From NCBI GenBank assembly GCA_014381385.1, contig JACNLR010000050.1, positions 1-10,142 of the forward strand: DNA of 10,142 nt, written 5' to 3'. A program made the translations under genes and the position numbers. This document shows, one piece after another, positions 1 through 5,965 of this stretch. Position 1 is the first letter of the stretch; each line of letters begins with the position of its first letter. The DNA comes from Planctomycetota bacterium. GTDB lineage: Bacteria > Planctomycetota > Phycisphaerae > Phycisphaerales > SM1A02. Below the pieces are notes generated by a model. It was not told the DNA's origin and ran no database searches. It was given only the letters and a program-made list of their open reading frames with translations.

Positions 1-590
1 GTTATAAGTTCTCGACGTACGCAGCGTGGTGGCTTCGCCACGCGATCACGCGTGCAGTCGCAGATCACGCTCGCACAATTCGCGTCCCCGTACATATGGT
101 CGAAACGATGTCCAAACTTCGTGGTATCCAAAAACGTCTTCTTCAAGAAATTGGTAGAGAGCCAACACTCGAAGAAATCGCAGAAATTGCTGATATGTCA
201 ATCGAAGAAACAAAACGTGTCATGAAAATATCGCGGCACCCAATCAGCCTCGACCGCCCTGTTGGCGAATCTGAAGATTCACAATTTGGTGACTTTATCG
301 AAGACGAGCGTCAGCATGCGCCATCCGAAACAGCAACAAGTGAAATGCTTCGTTCTAGAATTAATGATGTGTTAAAAACGTTGACATACCGTGAACGAGA
401 AATTCTTAAACTACGGTACGGAATTGGCGATGGTTACACTTATACACTTGAAGAAGTTGGTCGAATATTCAAAGTGACTAGAGAACGTGTTCGGCAGGTT
501 GAGTCTAAGGCGATTCGCAAACTGCAACATCCAGTTCGCCGCCGCCGCCTTTCGAGTTTCATCGATCAGAACGAAGAAACTAGCGAGTAA
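1..590 (+). CDS. rpoD: RNA polymerase primary sigma factor (sigma-70, RpoD/SigA type), 3' part
   Basis: The gene is cut by the left edge. The frame is open from base 3 (bases 1-2 end a probable Gly codon) and gives 195 residues plus TAA. It directs core RNA polymerase to promoters. Region 2.3/2.4 comes first (YKFSTYAAWW, then RHAITR, residues 1-17) and is the part that melts and reads the -10 element. Region 3 follows from IRVPVHMVET (residues 26-35), with a LEEIAEIADMS helix-turn-helix. After an acidic linker comes region 4, with RERE then RYGIGDG, and the -35-binding helix-turn-helix TLEEVGRIFKVTRERVRQVE (residues 148-167). It ends HPVRRRRLSSFID plus a short tail, the normal end of RpoD. 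The ATG at 96 is internal and is not the start. One oddity is His13 where E. coli RpoD has Gln437. RpoD type is judged from regions 2.4 to 4.2; whether this is the only primary sigma of the organism cannot be seen. Confidence 0.93.
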   Translation, partial: YKFSTYAAWWLRHAITRAVADHARTIRVPVHMVETMSKLRGIQKRLLQEIGREPTLEEIAEIADMSIEETKRVMKISRHPISLDRPVGESEDSQFGDFIEDERQHAPSETATSEMLRSRINDVLKTLTYREREILKLRYGIGDGYTYTLEEVGRIFKVTRERVRQVESKAIRKLQHPVRRRRLSSFIDQNEETSE

Positions 591-592
591 AC

Positions 593-624
593 AACTCGGC
601 AAGGCCAGCGTTACTAGACGAGTT
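593..624. terminator. possible weak bidirectional terminator between converging genes
   Basis: The gap of 36 bases between the sigma gene and the ACT gene holds a 6-bp inverted repeat, AACTCG at 593-598 and CGAGTT at 619-624, around a 20-base loop. There is no clear T run on either side. Only its position between two converging stop codons favours a terminator; the stem is short and may be chance. Confidence 0.25.
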
Positions 625-626
625 AA

Positions 627-1037
627 TCAAGAAATTGCGTTGAGTTGCGTGAGTAAGGAATCGATATGCTCCTCGTCAGTCCAAATGACCCACCCCATTT
701 GGCCAGAGAGTGACACTGCTTCAATTGCAGTGATATTTACATGTACGTTTGCGACCTTTTCGAGGACACGGATAAAATCACCACCTTCCTCTGACGAGCG
801 GACATGTATGGCTACTTCTTCTTCAACTCTGAGCTCTGCAGACAAGGAAAAATCTCTAAACTGTGCATCACGTTCTGCAATACACCGCATTGTAGAAGTG
901 CTGTCATCGTTGCTTCGAGCCCATAGCGATTGGAGCGAAATATCTGCAGCGCGTAGTCTGTTCGCTAAACTTAGAAGTATTCCGGGTGTATCAGGAAGTG
1001 TAAATCGAAAAATAGTACATTCTGTCGCATGGACCAT
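627..1037 (-). CDS. tandem ACT-domain protein, putative amino-acid-sensing regulator
   Basis: A small protein of 136 residues built from two ACT-like units. The first (about 6-68) begins with a beta strand and the turn LPDTPGILLSLANRLRAADI, the classic ACT start in which a Gly-containing loop precedes helix 1. The second (about 73-136) runs EEEVAIHV through VLEKVANVHVNITAIEAV. ACT domains bind small ligands, usually amino acids. No catalytic or DNA-binding domain is attached, so it could be a free-standing sensor or bind a partner, in the manner of GcvR-like proteins. An upstream in-frame ATG at 1082 would overlap the preceding gene by 35 bases. I prefer the ATG at 1037, 10 bases after that gene's stop, with GGGGAG somewhat far upstream. 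Close spacing suggests co-transcription with the secreted protein, but no functional link is obvious. Ligand unknown. Confidence 0.7.
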   Translation of the reverse strand: MVHATECTIFRFTLPDTPGILLSLANRLRAADISLQSLWARSNDDSTSTMRCIAERDAQFRDFSLSAELRVEEEVAIHVRSSEEGGDFIRVLEKVANVHVNITAIEAVSLSGQMGWVIWTDEEHIDSLLTQLNAIS

Positions 1038-1047
1038 AATGGATAGG

Positions 1048-2520
1048 TTACTCGCATACTCCCCAAGCGGCAATAACCGCAAGTAAATCTGGCGTGTCCA
1101 CAGTACCGCTACCGTCTAGGTCTGCTTCGCTATCTGTCAATCCCCACTCACCAACGACAAAGAGTAAATCATTTACCCCCACAACGCCATCTTCATCGAA
1201 ATCCTCTGCGCAGCCAGAATTACAAATGGAGCCATCTCCGCATTGCGTCATCTCGCCAAACCAGGCTCCTCCAACTGCATCGCAATCCGTTTCGACAAGG
1301 TCTAAACACCAGTCAGCGCCACAACAAGCACCAGAAGGTTGTGGGCACGCTGTTGTTTCGCATAGAGTGCCATCTCCCTGAAAAGACCCTGCGACTGCTA
1401 CGCAATCGTCAGGTGAAATTGGACCAATACATGCGCCATTTGGCAAACAGCAGGCACCATCTGGAAAGCACGTCGTTGTTGCACAAATCGTACCTTCTCC
1501 CATATGTACCCCTCCAACGGTGTTGCAATTCGTCAGATCAAAGTCAACACATTGCCCAGTAGAGGCAATGCAGCACGCGCCAATCCCTGAACCGCAGACG
1601 TACGTTGCACAAGTTGTACCAGAGTCGGCAGCATCTCCACCAAATATCTCACATTCACTTGGAATTAAATCTTGGCACGAATCGTTACTAAAACAACAGG
1701 CAATAGGGTCAACGGAACAATTAACCGGTGTATACGAAGAGCGAAGAAGCCAATCGCCACTTGGCGTACAGAGGTTTGGGAAATCTTGAAACGTAAACCA
1801 TCCCGAGCCACAAACGCAAAAAGAACCGCTCACGGCGTTAATCCAGTTTTCATTTGGAAAATCTAATCCGCTTGTGTCTGTGCACGGAAATGCGTTTCTA
1901 TTTTGAGGTGGCGAAGAAATGCAAGGGTTTCCAGGTTGATTATGTTGGTCGATTCGAAATGCTATTGAATATGAATTCATGCCACTTTCGTTATAGATAT
2001 ATATTTGATCTGGATCTTGTGGATCTACCGAGACGGAAATAATGATACCGTTTGTCCCAGGTGGCATGACTAGGTGTGGCAGGATAACGTCGTCGCTAGA
2101 ATAGCTTGCAACCTGTATACCATTTGCAGGTGTTCCGTCCCAAACTGAGATGGACCAGTGCGTTGTCGTCTCGACAATTGCGTTGCTTGTTCCGAACAAC
2201 ACTTCCATGACATCTACCTTTATCGGGAACGATTCCGCAGGAACGCTGTAGGTGGCACCAAGTGATTCACCTTGAGCAAAACCAGCTTGCAAAATATAGG
2301 CGCCATCACCGAAATCACTGTCAGTGAGCGCAACTGGAACTTGTGGGCAACCGCCGACCATTCTTGCGTTCTTTTTATTGGTGGTCTTGAATGTAGCCTT
2401 AAGGGAGGTCGGAGTGGTGTAGGTCACCGGTGTAGGGTCTAACCTAGATTCCTGCGAAGCAATTGCGGGTACGCAAGCGAATAAAAGAAGCGGTAATGTA
2501 AAAATCAGTTTTGTATACAT
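1048..2520 (-). CDS. secreted Cys-rich GACC-repeat protein with C-terminal dockerin-like EF-hand pair
   Basis: A 490-residue exported protein. Residues 1-22 form a signal peptide (MYTKLIFTLPLLLFACVPAIAS), and Ala-Ser-Gln gives a plausible cleavage site. Residues 58-195 look beta-rich and all-extracellular, of a family I do not recognise. Residues 200-270 have scattered Cys pairs. Residues 273-433 hold four copies of a six-Cys repeat (I/GACC...C...C...GG...C...C). The end (439-489) is a dockerin-like unit with two calcium loops, D440-x-D442-x-D444-G and D467-x-D469-x-S471-G, each followed by DLL and a WG. Such modules are common in planctomycete surface proteins and are thought to mediate calcium-dependent display or attachment; the cohesin-like partner is not in this window. 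The start is supported by GGAGAAGGA ending 5 bases before the ATG. The gene has its own likely promoter upstream. Substrate or ligand unknown; no catalytic residues identified. Confidence 0.88.
   Translation of the reverse strand: MYTKLIFTLPLLLFACVPAIASQESRLDPTPVTYTTPTSLKATFKTTNKKNARMVGGCPQVPVALTDSDFGDGAYILQAGFAQGESLGATYSVPAESFPIKVDVMEVLFGTSNAIVETTTHWSISVWDGTPANGIQVASYSSDDVILPHLVMPPGTNGIIISVSVDPQDPDQIYIYNESGMNSYSIAFRIDQHNQPGNPCISSPPQNRNAFPCTDTSGLDFPNENWINAVSGSFCVCGSGWFTFQDFPNLCTPSGDWLLRSSYTPVNCSVDPIACCFSNDSCQDLIPSECEIFGGDAADSGTTCATYVCGSGIGACCIASTGQCVDFDLTNCNTVGGVHMGEGTICATTTCFPDGACCLPNGACIGPISPDDCVAVAGSFQGDGTLCETTACPQPSGACCGADWCLDLVETDCDAVGGAWFGEMTQCGDGSICNSGCAEDFDEDGVVGVNDLLFVVGEWGLTDSEADLDGSGTVDTPDLLAVIAAWGVCE
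1222..1704 (-). repeat. four tandem six-cysteine GACC repeats (protein level)
   Basis: This part of the secreted-protein gene encodes four units of about 37-38 residues, at residues 273-309, 314-351, 355-392 and 397-433. Shared pattern: (G/I)ACC, Cys about 4-6 later, Cys about 7-9 later, Gly-Gly or Ala-Gly, then Cys-x3/4-Cys at the end. Six Cys per unit suggests three disulfides. The units differ a good deal in sequence, so they are old duplications rather than a recent DNA-level expansion. Confidence 0.85.
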
Positions 2521-2546
2521 AGAATTCCTTCTCCACCCGCTCTGTA

Positions 2547-2575
2547 ATTATGCCTCTAATGGAGAGGCAAGTCAA
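2547..2575 (-). promoter_or_regulatory. putative sigma-70 promoter of the secreted dockerin protein gene
   Basis: On the minus strand, TTGACT (2575-2570) is followed after exactly 17 bases by CATAAT (2552-2547). This matches the -35 and -10 consensus at 5 of 6 positions each. The predicted start of transcription is near 2540, giving a leader of about 20 bases with GGAG/AAGGA before the ATG at 2520. The -35 overlaps the coaC stop codon. The deviation in the -10 is C at position -12. Found by eye. Confidence 0.55.
2551..2569. repeat. perfect 7-bp inverted repeat: coaC terminator hairpin or operator
   Basis: TGCCTCT (2551-2557) and AGAGGCA (2563-2569) form a perfect 7-bp stem with a 5-base loop, starting 3 bases after the coaC stop codon. 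As RNA it could end coaC transcription, though the following sequence (TAATTAC) is a poor U run. As DNA it fills the spacer of the predicted promoter for the next gene and would suit a dimeric repressor. The sequence alone does not decide between these. Confidence 0.5.
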
Positions 2576-3159
2576 GAAGAAATACAGGAATTCGAGTTCA
2601 ATGCAGCATCAAGTGCTAGCAATAGGTGTGATGGTTCAAGCAGACGACCCTTGCCAACGGTTTTACATGCTTGCCACCCTTCGTCAGATTCTAATACGGT
2701 AAAGCCATCTTGCTTCAATGTGTGTATATTTCGTTGCGTCGCAGGCTGGCTGAGCATCGTCGCATTCATAGAAGGTGCTAGAAGTACGGGGGTATTCTTC
2801 CTGTCAATTGCAGCAAGGACAAGGCTAACGGGATCATCGGCCATGCCAGTTGCAAGTTTGGATAGCATATTCATAGTGCAAGGTGCAACAAGTAAAGCGT
2901 GTGCATTTTTTGCAAGTCGAATATGTTGCGGATCGTGCCCTTCTAGAATGGCAAATGGGCTATCGAAGACGGCTCTACCTGTGAGTGAAGAAAAGGTGAG
3001 TGGAGCAATAAACTTAGTTGCAGCTGCAGTCATTAAAACGTCAACCCTAGCTCCACTTTGGACAAGTGTACTTACAAGATCAGCAGTTTTGTAGCACGCT
3101 ATTCCGCCCGTTACACCAATAATAATATGGCGTCCATCAAATGAGGGACTATTTGTCAT
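2572..3159 (-). CDS. coaC: phosphopantothenoylcysteine decarboxylase (stand-alone CoaC flavoprotein)
   Basis: This 195-residue FMN protein decarboxylates 4'-phosphopantothenoylcysteine to 4'-phosphopantetheine in coenzyme A synthesis. The flavoprotein fold begins IIIGVTGGIACYKTADLV (12-29). His79 in HIRLAK is the catalytic-base position, PSMNATM (129-135) is the PxMN substrate motif, and Cys165 in QACKTVGKGR sits in the flap that carries the catalytic Cys. The family usually has ACGD or ACGE at this place; here Gly-Asp is replaced by Lys-Thr. The protein ends about where the CoaC half of CoaBC ends, and no CoaB synthase domain follows. I choose ATG 3159, which overlaps the rpoZ stop (ATGACAAATAG), over a TTG at 3192 that would overlap rpoZ by 44 bases. 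Position after rpoZ matches the common rpoZ-coaBC order. A related flavoprotein (UbiX or LanD type) is less likely because of the PxMN and HIxLA motifs. Confidence 0.88.
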   Translation of the reverse strand: MTNSPSFDGRHIIIGVTGGIACYKTADLVSTLVQSGARVDVLMTAAATKFIAPLTFSSLTGRAVFDSPFAILEGHDPQHIRLAKNAHALLVAPCTMNMLSKLATGMADDPVSLVLAAIDRKNTPVLLAPSMNATMLSQPATQRNIHTLKQDGFTVLESDEGWQACKTVGKGRLLEPSHLLLALDAALNSNSCISS

Positions 3160-3397
3160 CTTGCTTTGCGCCGACTGCTGCCTTTGACTCAAAGCCAGAT
3201 TCGGAATAATCAGCAGTTATCTTATCTTCCATAATTTCAGCAATAACCACTTCAAGATCTGTGCGACCGTTGCGTTCAACAAGTGGTCGAGCACCATCTA
3301 TCATAAGTTCTCGTAATCGGTGTTGAATTAGGGCTGTTAACTTAAACCTACCACCACACTTACGTACAATTTCATCACTTCGAAGGGCTTCAATCAT
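3149..3397 (-). CDS. rpoZ: DNA-directed RNA polymerase omega subunit
   Basis: An 82-residue protein that fits omega, the small subunit that helps fold and hold beta-prime in the polymerase. The conserved core is in the first 50 residues: SDEIVRKCGGRFKLTALIQH, then RLRELMIDGARPLVE. This matches the E. coli pattern in which VGNRFDLVLVAARRAR and a later GxxPxV follow a short N-terminal helix. The C-terminal third is acidic and probably disordered. ATG 3397 has a strong GAGGAG (3407-3412) nine bases upstream and a near-consensus promoter about 70 bases upstream. Its last 11 bases overlap the coaC start, so the two are translationally coupled. The rpoZ-coaC(dfp) pairing is widespread in bacteria and supports both calls. 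No gmk gene precedes it here. Confidence 0.85.
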   Translation of the reverse strand: MIEALRSDEIVRKCGGRFKLTALIQHRLRELMIDGARPLVERNGRTDLEVVIAEIMEDKITADYSESGFESKAAVGAKQDDK

Positions 3398-3439
3398 TGG
3401 TAAAATCTCCTCGCGTTTATAGAATATGGCCTAATCCGA

Positions 3440-3462
3440 TTGGCGCAATTCTTGGGCGAATT
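3440..3462. repeat. imperfect 11-bp direct repeat in the rpoZ leader, possible operator
   Basis: TTGGCGCAATT (3440-3450) and TTGGGCGAATT (3452-3462) match at 9 of 11 positions with a 12-base period, about one helical turn. Overlapping them is an inverted repeat, CAATTC (3446-3451) and GAATTG (3458-3463). They lie just downstream of the predicted rpoZ -10 box, where a repressor site or a leader hairpin could sit. The repeat is short and could be chance. Confidence 0.3.
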
Positions 3463-3466
3463 GGAG

Positions 3467-3495
3467 ATTATACCCCATTACGGATAGTTTGTCAC
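3467..3495 (-). promoter_or_regulatory. sigma-70 promoter for rpoZ-coaC
   Basis: On the minus strand GTGACA (3495-3490) and TATAAT (3472-3467) are separated by exactly 17 bases: 5 of 6 at -35 and 6 of 6 at -10. Transcription would start near 3460 and leave a leader of about 60 bases before rpoZ. It lies in the 161-base gap between rpoZ and the divergent ClC gene, for which no equally good promoter is visible. Confidence 0.75.
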
Positions 3496-3558
3496 TTTCT
3501 ATGCAGTGTATGCTTTGTTACACTCCTCGATTCCCCCTCAGGTTAGGCATAAAGACAC

Positions 3559-5373
3559 ATGAAGCGAGTACTAACACCAAAACTCAGACGGATAGGCTTA
3601 CGGCTCGGATTCGAACGTGATTGGTACCTGTACATCGTCGCTGCAGTTATCGGGGTGTTTATGGGTCTCGCTGCAGTTGGGTTTATCTTGCCTCTGCGCC
3701 AAACAGAGCACTTTGCAAAAATGCTTCAGGGATCAGAATCTCTTTGGATTCTCGTTCTTCTTGGACCTGCTGCTGGTGGATTAATAACAGGGATTTTAAT
3801 CAAACTCTTAAGGCATGAAGGTGTGGGTCCCGGTGTTACCTCCGTCATTTATGCTGTGCAGAGGAAAAAAGGGAAATTGTCATGGCGAATAGGGCTTCGC
3901 AAGTGGCTAGCATCTACCGCAACAATTGCCTCTGGTGGTTCAGCAGGAGCCGAGGGTCCAATTGTAACTATTGGTGCCGTAGTTGGTTCCAATATTGCAA
4001 AAGTTTTAGGTACAGGTTCGCAACACACGGGCACACTCCTTGGATGCGGCGCAGCCGCGGGGTTGGCTTCTGTTTTCAACGCCCCTATTGCAGGCATATT
4101 TTTTGTGATGGAAATATTGCTTCGCGATTTTTCATTGAAAACATTTACGCCAATTGTAATTGCAGCTGTCGTTTCATCTGCTACAACGCAAGGCATACTA
4201 GGTGACGCAGCCCTGTTTGGGGTTGGCGAAGGGTTTTTCCGAGACGGTTTAGCATTTAGTGTTCCTCAAATTCCGACCTATCTCGTATTAGGTCTGGCGT
4301 GTGGCTTACTTGGCGCATTATTCGTTCGTTCTTTAGATAGCACTGAAAGATTCTTTAGTTCCTTGCCTGTTCCAATATATGTCCGCCCGTTCCTTGGTGC
4401 ACTTCTTTTGGGCGCTCTTGGATTTGCTGTTTTTTGGTTGATGTCGAGTGACACTGTGCCAAAGTTCTATGGCAACGGATACCCGATGATCGATACGATA
4501 ATTAATCCTTCCACCTATTTTACGAACGGTGAAGATAACGTATTGAAAGATGCCGCTCCACTTTTGCTCGGGCTTGCTGGTCTTGCACTCATCAAACTTG
4601 TAGCTACAAGCATAACTGTTGGTTCAGGAGGTGCTGGCGGATTATTTGCGCCTTCACTTTTTATTGGTGCAGCAACAGGTGGATGCATCGGATTTATCGT
4701 CCATTATTTTGGCTGGTTCCCAAACACATCTCCAGCGTATTTTGCGCTTGTAGGAATGGCAGCTATGGTGGCAGCAACGACGCATGCTCCGCTGACTGCA
4801 ATTTTAATTGTGTACGAAGTGACGCAAAGTTACGATGTAATTTTACCGCTGATGTTCGCAGCGGTAGTAAGTACTGTTGTAGCTCGTTTTGTTTGCACGG
4901 ATAGCGTCTATACATTCAAACTTTCACGCCTTGGAGTCCGCTTAGGAGCATTAAGTGACCTAACGGTGTTACGTAGACTTACGCCCGAAGATGTCCTGAT
5001 CGAAAAGGCGACAATAGTACGTCAGACTGATTCTGCGCAAACACTTGTCGATTTGCTTGAAGAAACTGGGACATCGGATTTCGTTGTTATAGACGAACAT
5101 GAGAAATATTGTGGTATGGTTACAGCGGCAGATTTGCGAGCTGCCCTCGTATATCGCGAAGCTATCCCACTTCTTCAGGTGTCTGAATTGCAGCGATCAG
5201 ATTTACCAATTGTAAGTAATGAAGAAACATTAGACCTTGTTCTAGATAAATTCTCTCGCAGTGATGTCCAATCGTTAGCATTAGTGAAGATGCAAGGCGA
5301 AATCTCTGGGCTTATCACAAGAGCCAATCTCATGAAGCGCTATCAGACCGCGCTAAATCAGGATGTGAACTGA
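3559..5373 (+). CDS. ClC-family chloride channel/transporter with C-terminal CBS pair
   Basis: A 604-residue integral membrane protein. Residues 25-450 form the ClC transport domain and 478-600 two CBS domains, which in this family bind adenine nucleotides and adjust activity. Visible ClC signatures are GGSAGAEGP (126-134), with the gating glutamate E132; FNAPIAGIFFVME (173-185); and GSGGAGGLFAPSLF (355-368), equal to the GxFxP anion-site motif. Two key places differ from E. coli ClC: the GSGIP loop is GVGPG (88-92), so the chloride-coordinating Ser is absent, and the internal proton glutamate (E203) position holds Ile186. The second suggests a channel or uncoupled transporter rather than a 2Cl-/H+ exchanger, though the ion is not proven. 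ATG 3559 has only a weak AGG upstream. The stop overlaps the rnpA start by one base. Confidence is high for family, lower for mechanism. Confidence 0.92.
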   Translation: MKRVLTPKLRRIGLRLGFERDWYLYIVAAVIGVFMGLAAVGFILPLRQTEHFAKMLQGSESLWILVLLGPAAGGLITGILIKLLRHEGVGPGVTSVIYAVQRKKGKLSWRIGLRKWLASTATIASGGSAGAEGPIVTIGAVVGSNIAKVLGTGSQHTGTLLGCGAAAGLASVFNAPIAGIFFVMEILLRDFSLKTFTPIVIAAVVSSATTQGILGDAALFGVGEGFFRDGLAFSVPQIPTYLVLGLACGLLGALFVRSLDSTERFFSSLPVPIYVRPFLGALLLGALGFAVFWLMSSDTVPKFYGNGYPMIDTIINPSTYFTNGEDNVLKDAAPLLLGLAGLALIKLVATSITVGSGGAGGLFAPSLFIGAATGGCIGFIVHYFGWFPNTSPAYFALVGMAAMVAATTHAPLTAILIVYEVTQSYDVILPLMFAAVVSTVVARFVCTDSVYTFKLSRLGVRLGALSDLTVLRRLTPEDVLIEKATIVRQTDSAQTLVDLLEETGTSDFVVIDEHEKYCGMVTAADLRAALVYREAIPLLQVSELQRSDLPIVSNEETLDLVLDKFSRSDVQSLALVKMQGEISGLITRANLMKRYQTALNQDVN

Positions 5374-5705
5374 TGTTTCCAATAGGCAATTCATTTCCAA
5401 GAGCGTATAGAGTGACCCTAAAAAAAGATTTTTCTACTATTTTTTCAACTGGCGTTCGGCGTACTTTTGGTCCTCTTCTTTTTCATGTGTCTGAAAACAC
5501 AATCGGGCATTCCCGCCTTGGATTGTCAATACCTAGACGCGTTGGTAATGCTGTGATGAGAAATAGAATAAAACGTCGATGCAGAGAAGCATTTCGCCAG
5601 TCAAAAGATGTTCTCCCTGCTGTTGATATCATTATCACAGTAAGACCGCACGATGAACTTTCGCTTGATGGATATACACAATTGCTCTTGAAAGCTGTCG
5701 AATAA
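5373..5705 (+). CDS. rnpA: ribonuclease P protein component
   Basis: This 110-residue basic protein is the cofactor of the RNase P ribozyme, which trims the 5' leader from pre-tRNA. The diagnostic RNR motif is intact at 58-75 (GNAVMRNRIKRRCREAFR), preceded by the RLGLSIPRRV strand that lines the leader-binding cleft. An N-terminal segment, RAYRVTLKKDFSTIFSTG, is the usual opening of RnpA. Length is normal. The ATG shares its first base with the last base of the ClC TGA stop (TGATG), with AGGA at 5360-5363, so translation is probably coupled to the ClC gene. In most bacteria rnpA follows rpmH (ribosomal protein L34) at the origin-side cluster; here the neighbour is a ClC gene instead. Confidence 0.95.
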   Translation: MFPIGNSFPRAYRVTLKKDFSTIFSTGVRRTFGPLLFHVSENTIGHSRLGLSIPRRVGNAVMRNRIKRRCREAFRQSKDVLPAVDIIITVRPHDELSLDGYTQLLLKAVE

Positions 5706-5932
5706 TGAAACAGGTTTTTTCTTTTGCTGCACTGCTTGCGATTGGGTTTGTCCGTTTGTATCAGGTGACGCTTCGACCAATAATGGGTGGCCACTGCCGC
5801 TTTAGACCAACGTGCTCAGAATATGCCATTGCATCCATTACAAAATATGGGGTATGCAGGGGAACTTTGAAATCAATCTATAGAATCTTACGGTGCAATC
5901 CTTGGGGCGGTTGTGGATACGACCCGCCTTGA
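5705..5932 (+). CDS. yidD: YidD membrane protein insertion efficiency factor
   Basis: A 75-residue protein of the YidD family, which aids insertion of inner-membrane proteins by the YidC/Sec route and binds the membrane face. Visible family marks: an amphipathic/hydrophobic N-terminus (4-24), LRPIMGGHCRFRPTCSEYA (23-41) with two of the conserved Cys (31, 37), and RILRCNPWGGCGYDPP (60-75) with Cys64 and Cys70. Length is typical. It starts on the last base of the rnpA stop (TAATG), so it is coupled to rnpA, as in many bacteria. The usual next gene, yidC, is absent; 33 bases later a gene ends on the opposite strand. Confidence 0.93.
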   Translation: MKQVFSFAALLAIGFVRLYQVTLRPIMGGHCRFRPTCSEYAIASITKYGVCRGTLKSIYRILRCNPWGGCGYDPP

Positions 5933-5965
5933 TGGATACTTTGATTTGTAAACGGATTCGTAGTA

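Noticed and set aside
1038..1082. Longer ACT-protein start at 1082
   Set aside because: It overlaps the conserved dockerin end of the preceding gene and adds residues before the first ACT strand that have no clear match.
487..1086. Plus-strand open frame of 199 codons overlapping the sigma gene end and the ACT gene
   Set aside because: It runs antisense to the ACT protein and out of frame with sigma. The product is Ser/Arg-rich without motifs, and both real genes on either side are well supported.
3160..3192. Longer coaC start at a TTG (3192)
   Set aside because: It would overlap rpoZ by 44 bases and add a Gln/Ser-rich stretch not typical of the family. ATG 3159 gives normal family spacing and a coupled start.
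3489..3514. TTGTCA and TATGCT as a plus-strand promoter for the ClC gene
   Set aside because: The spacer is only 14 bases, too short for sigma-70, and the TTGTCA is largely the complement of the rpoZ -35 box.
3849..4196. Minus-strand open frame of 115 codons inside the ClC gene
   Set aside because: It is an antisense shadow of the Gly/Ala-rich ClC transmembrane core, with no motif and no ribosome site.
5906..5928. GGCGG/CCGCC stem near the yidD stop as a terminator
   Set aside because: The stem is only 5 bp with a 13-base loop, lies within the conserved yidD C-terminal codons, and has no proper T run after it.
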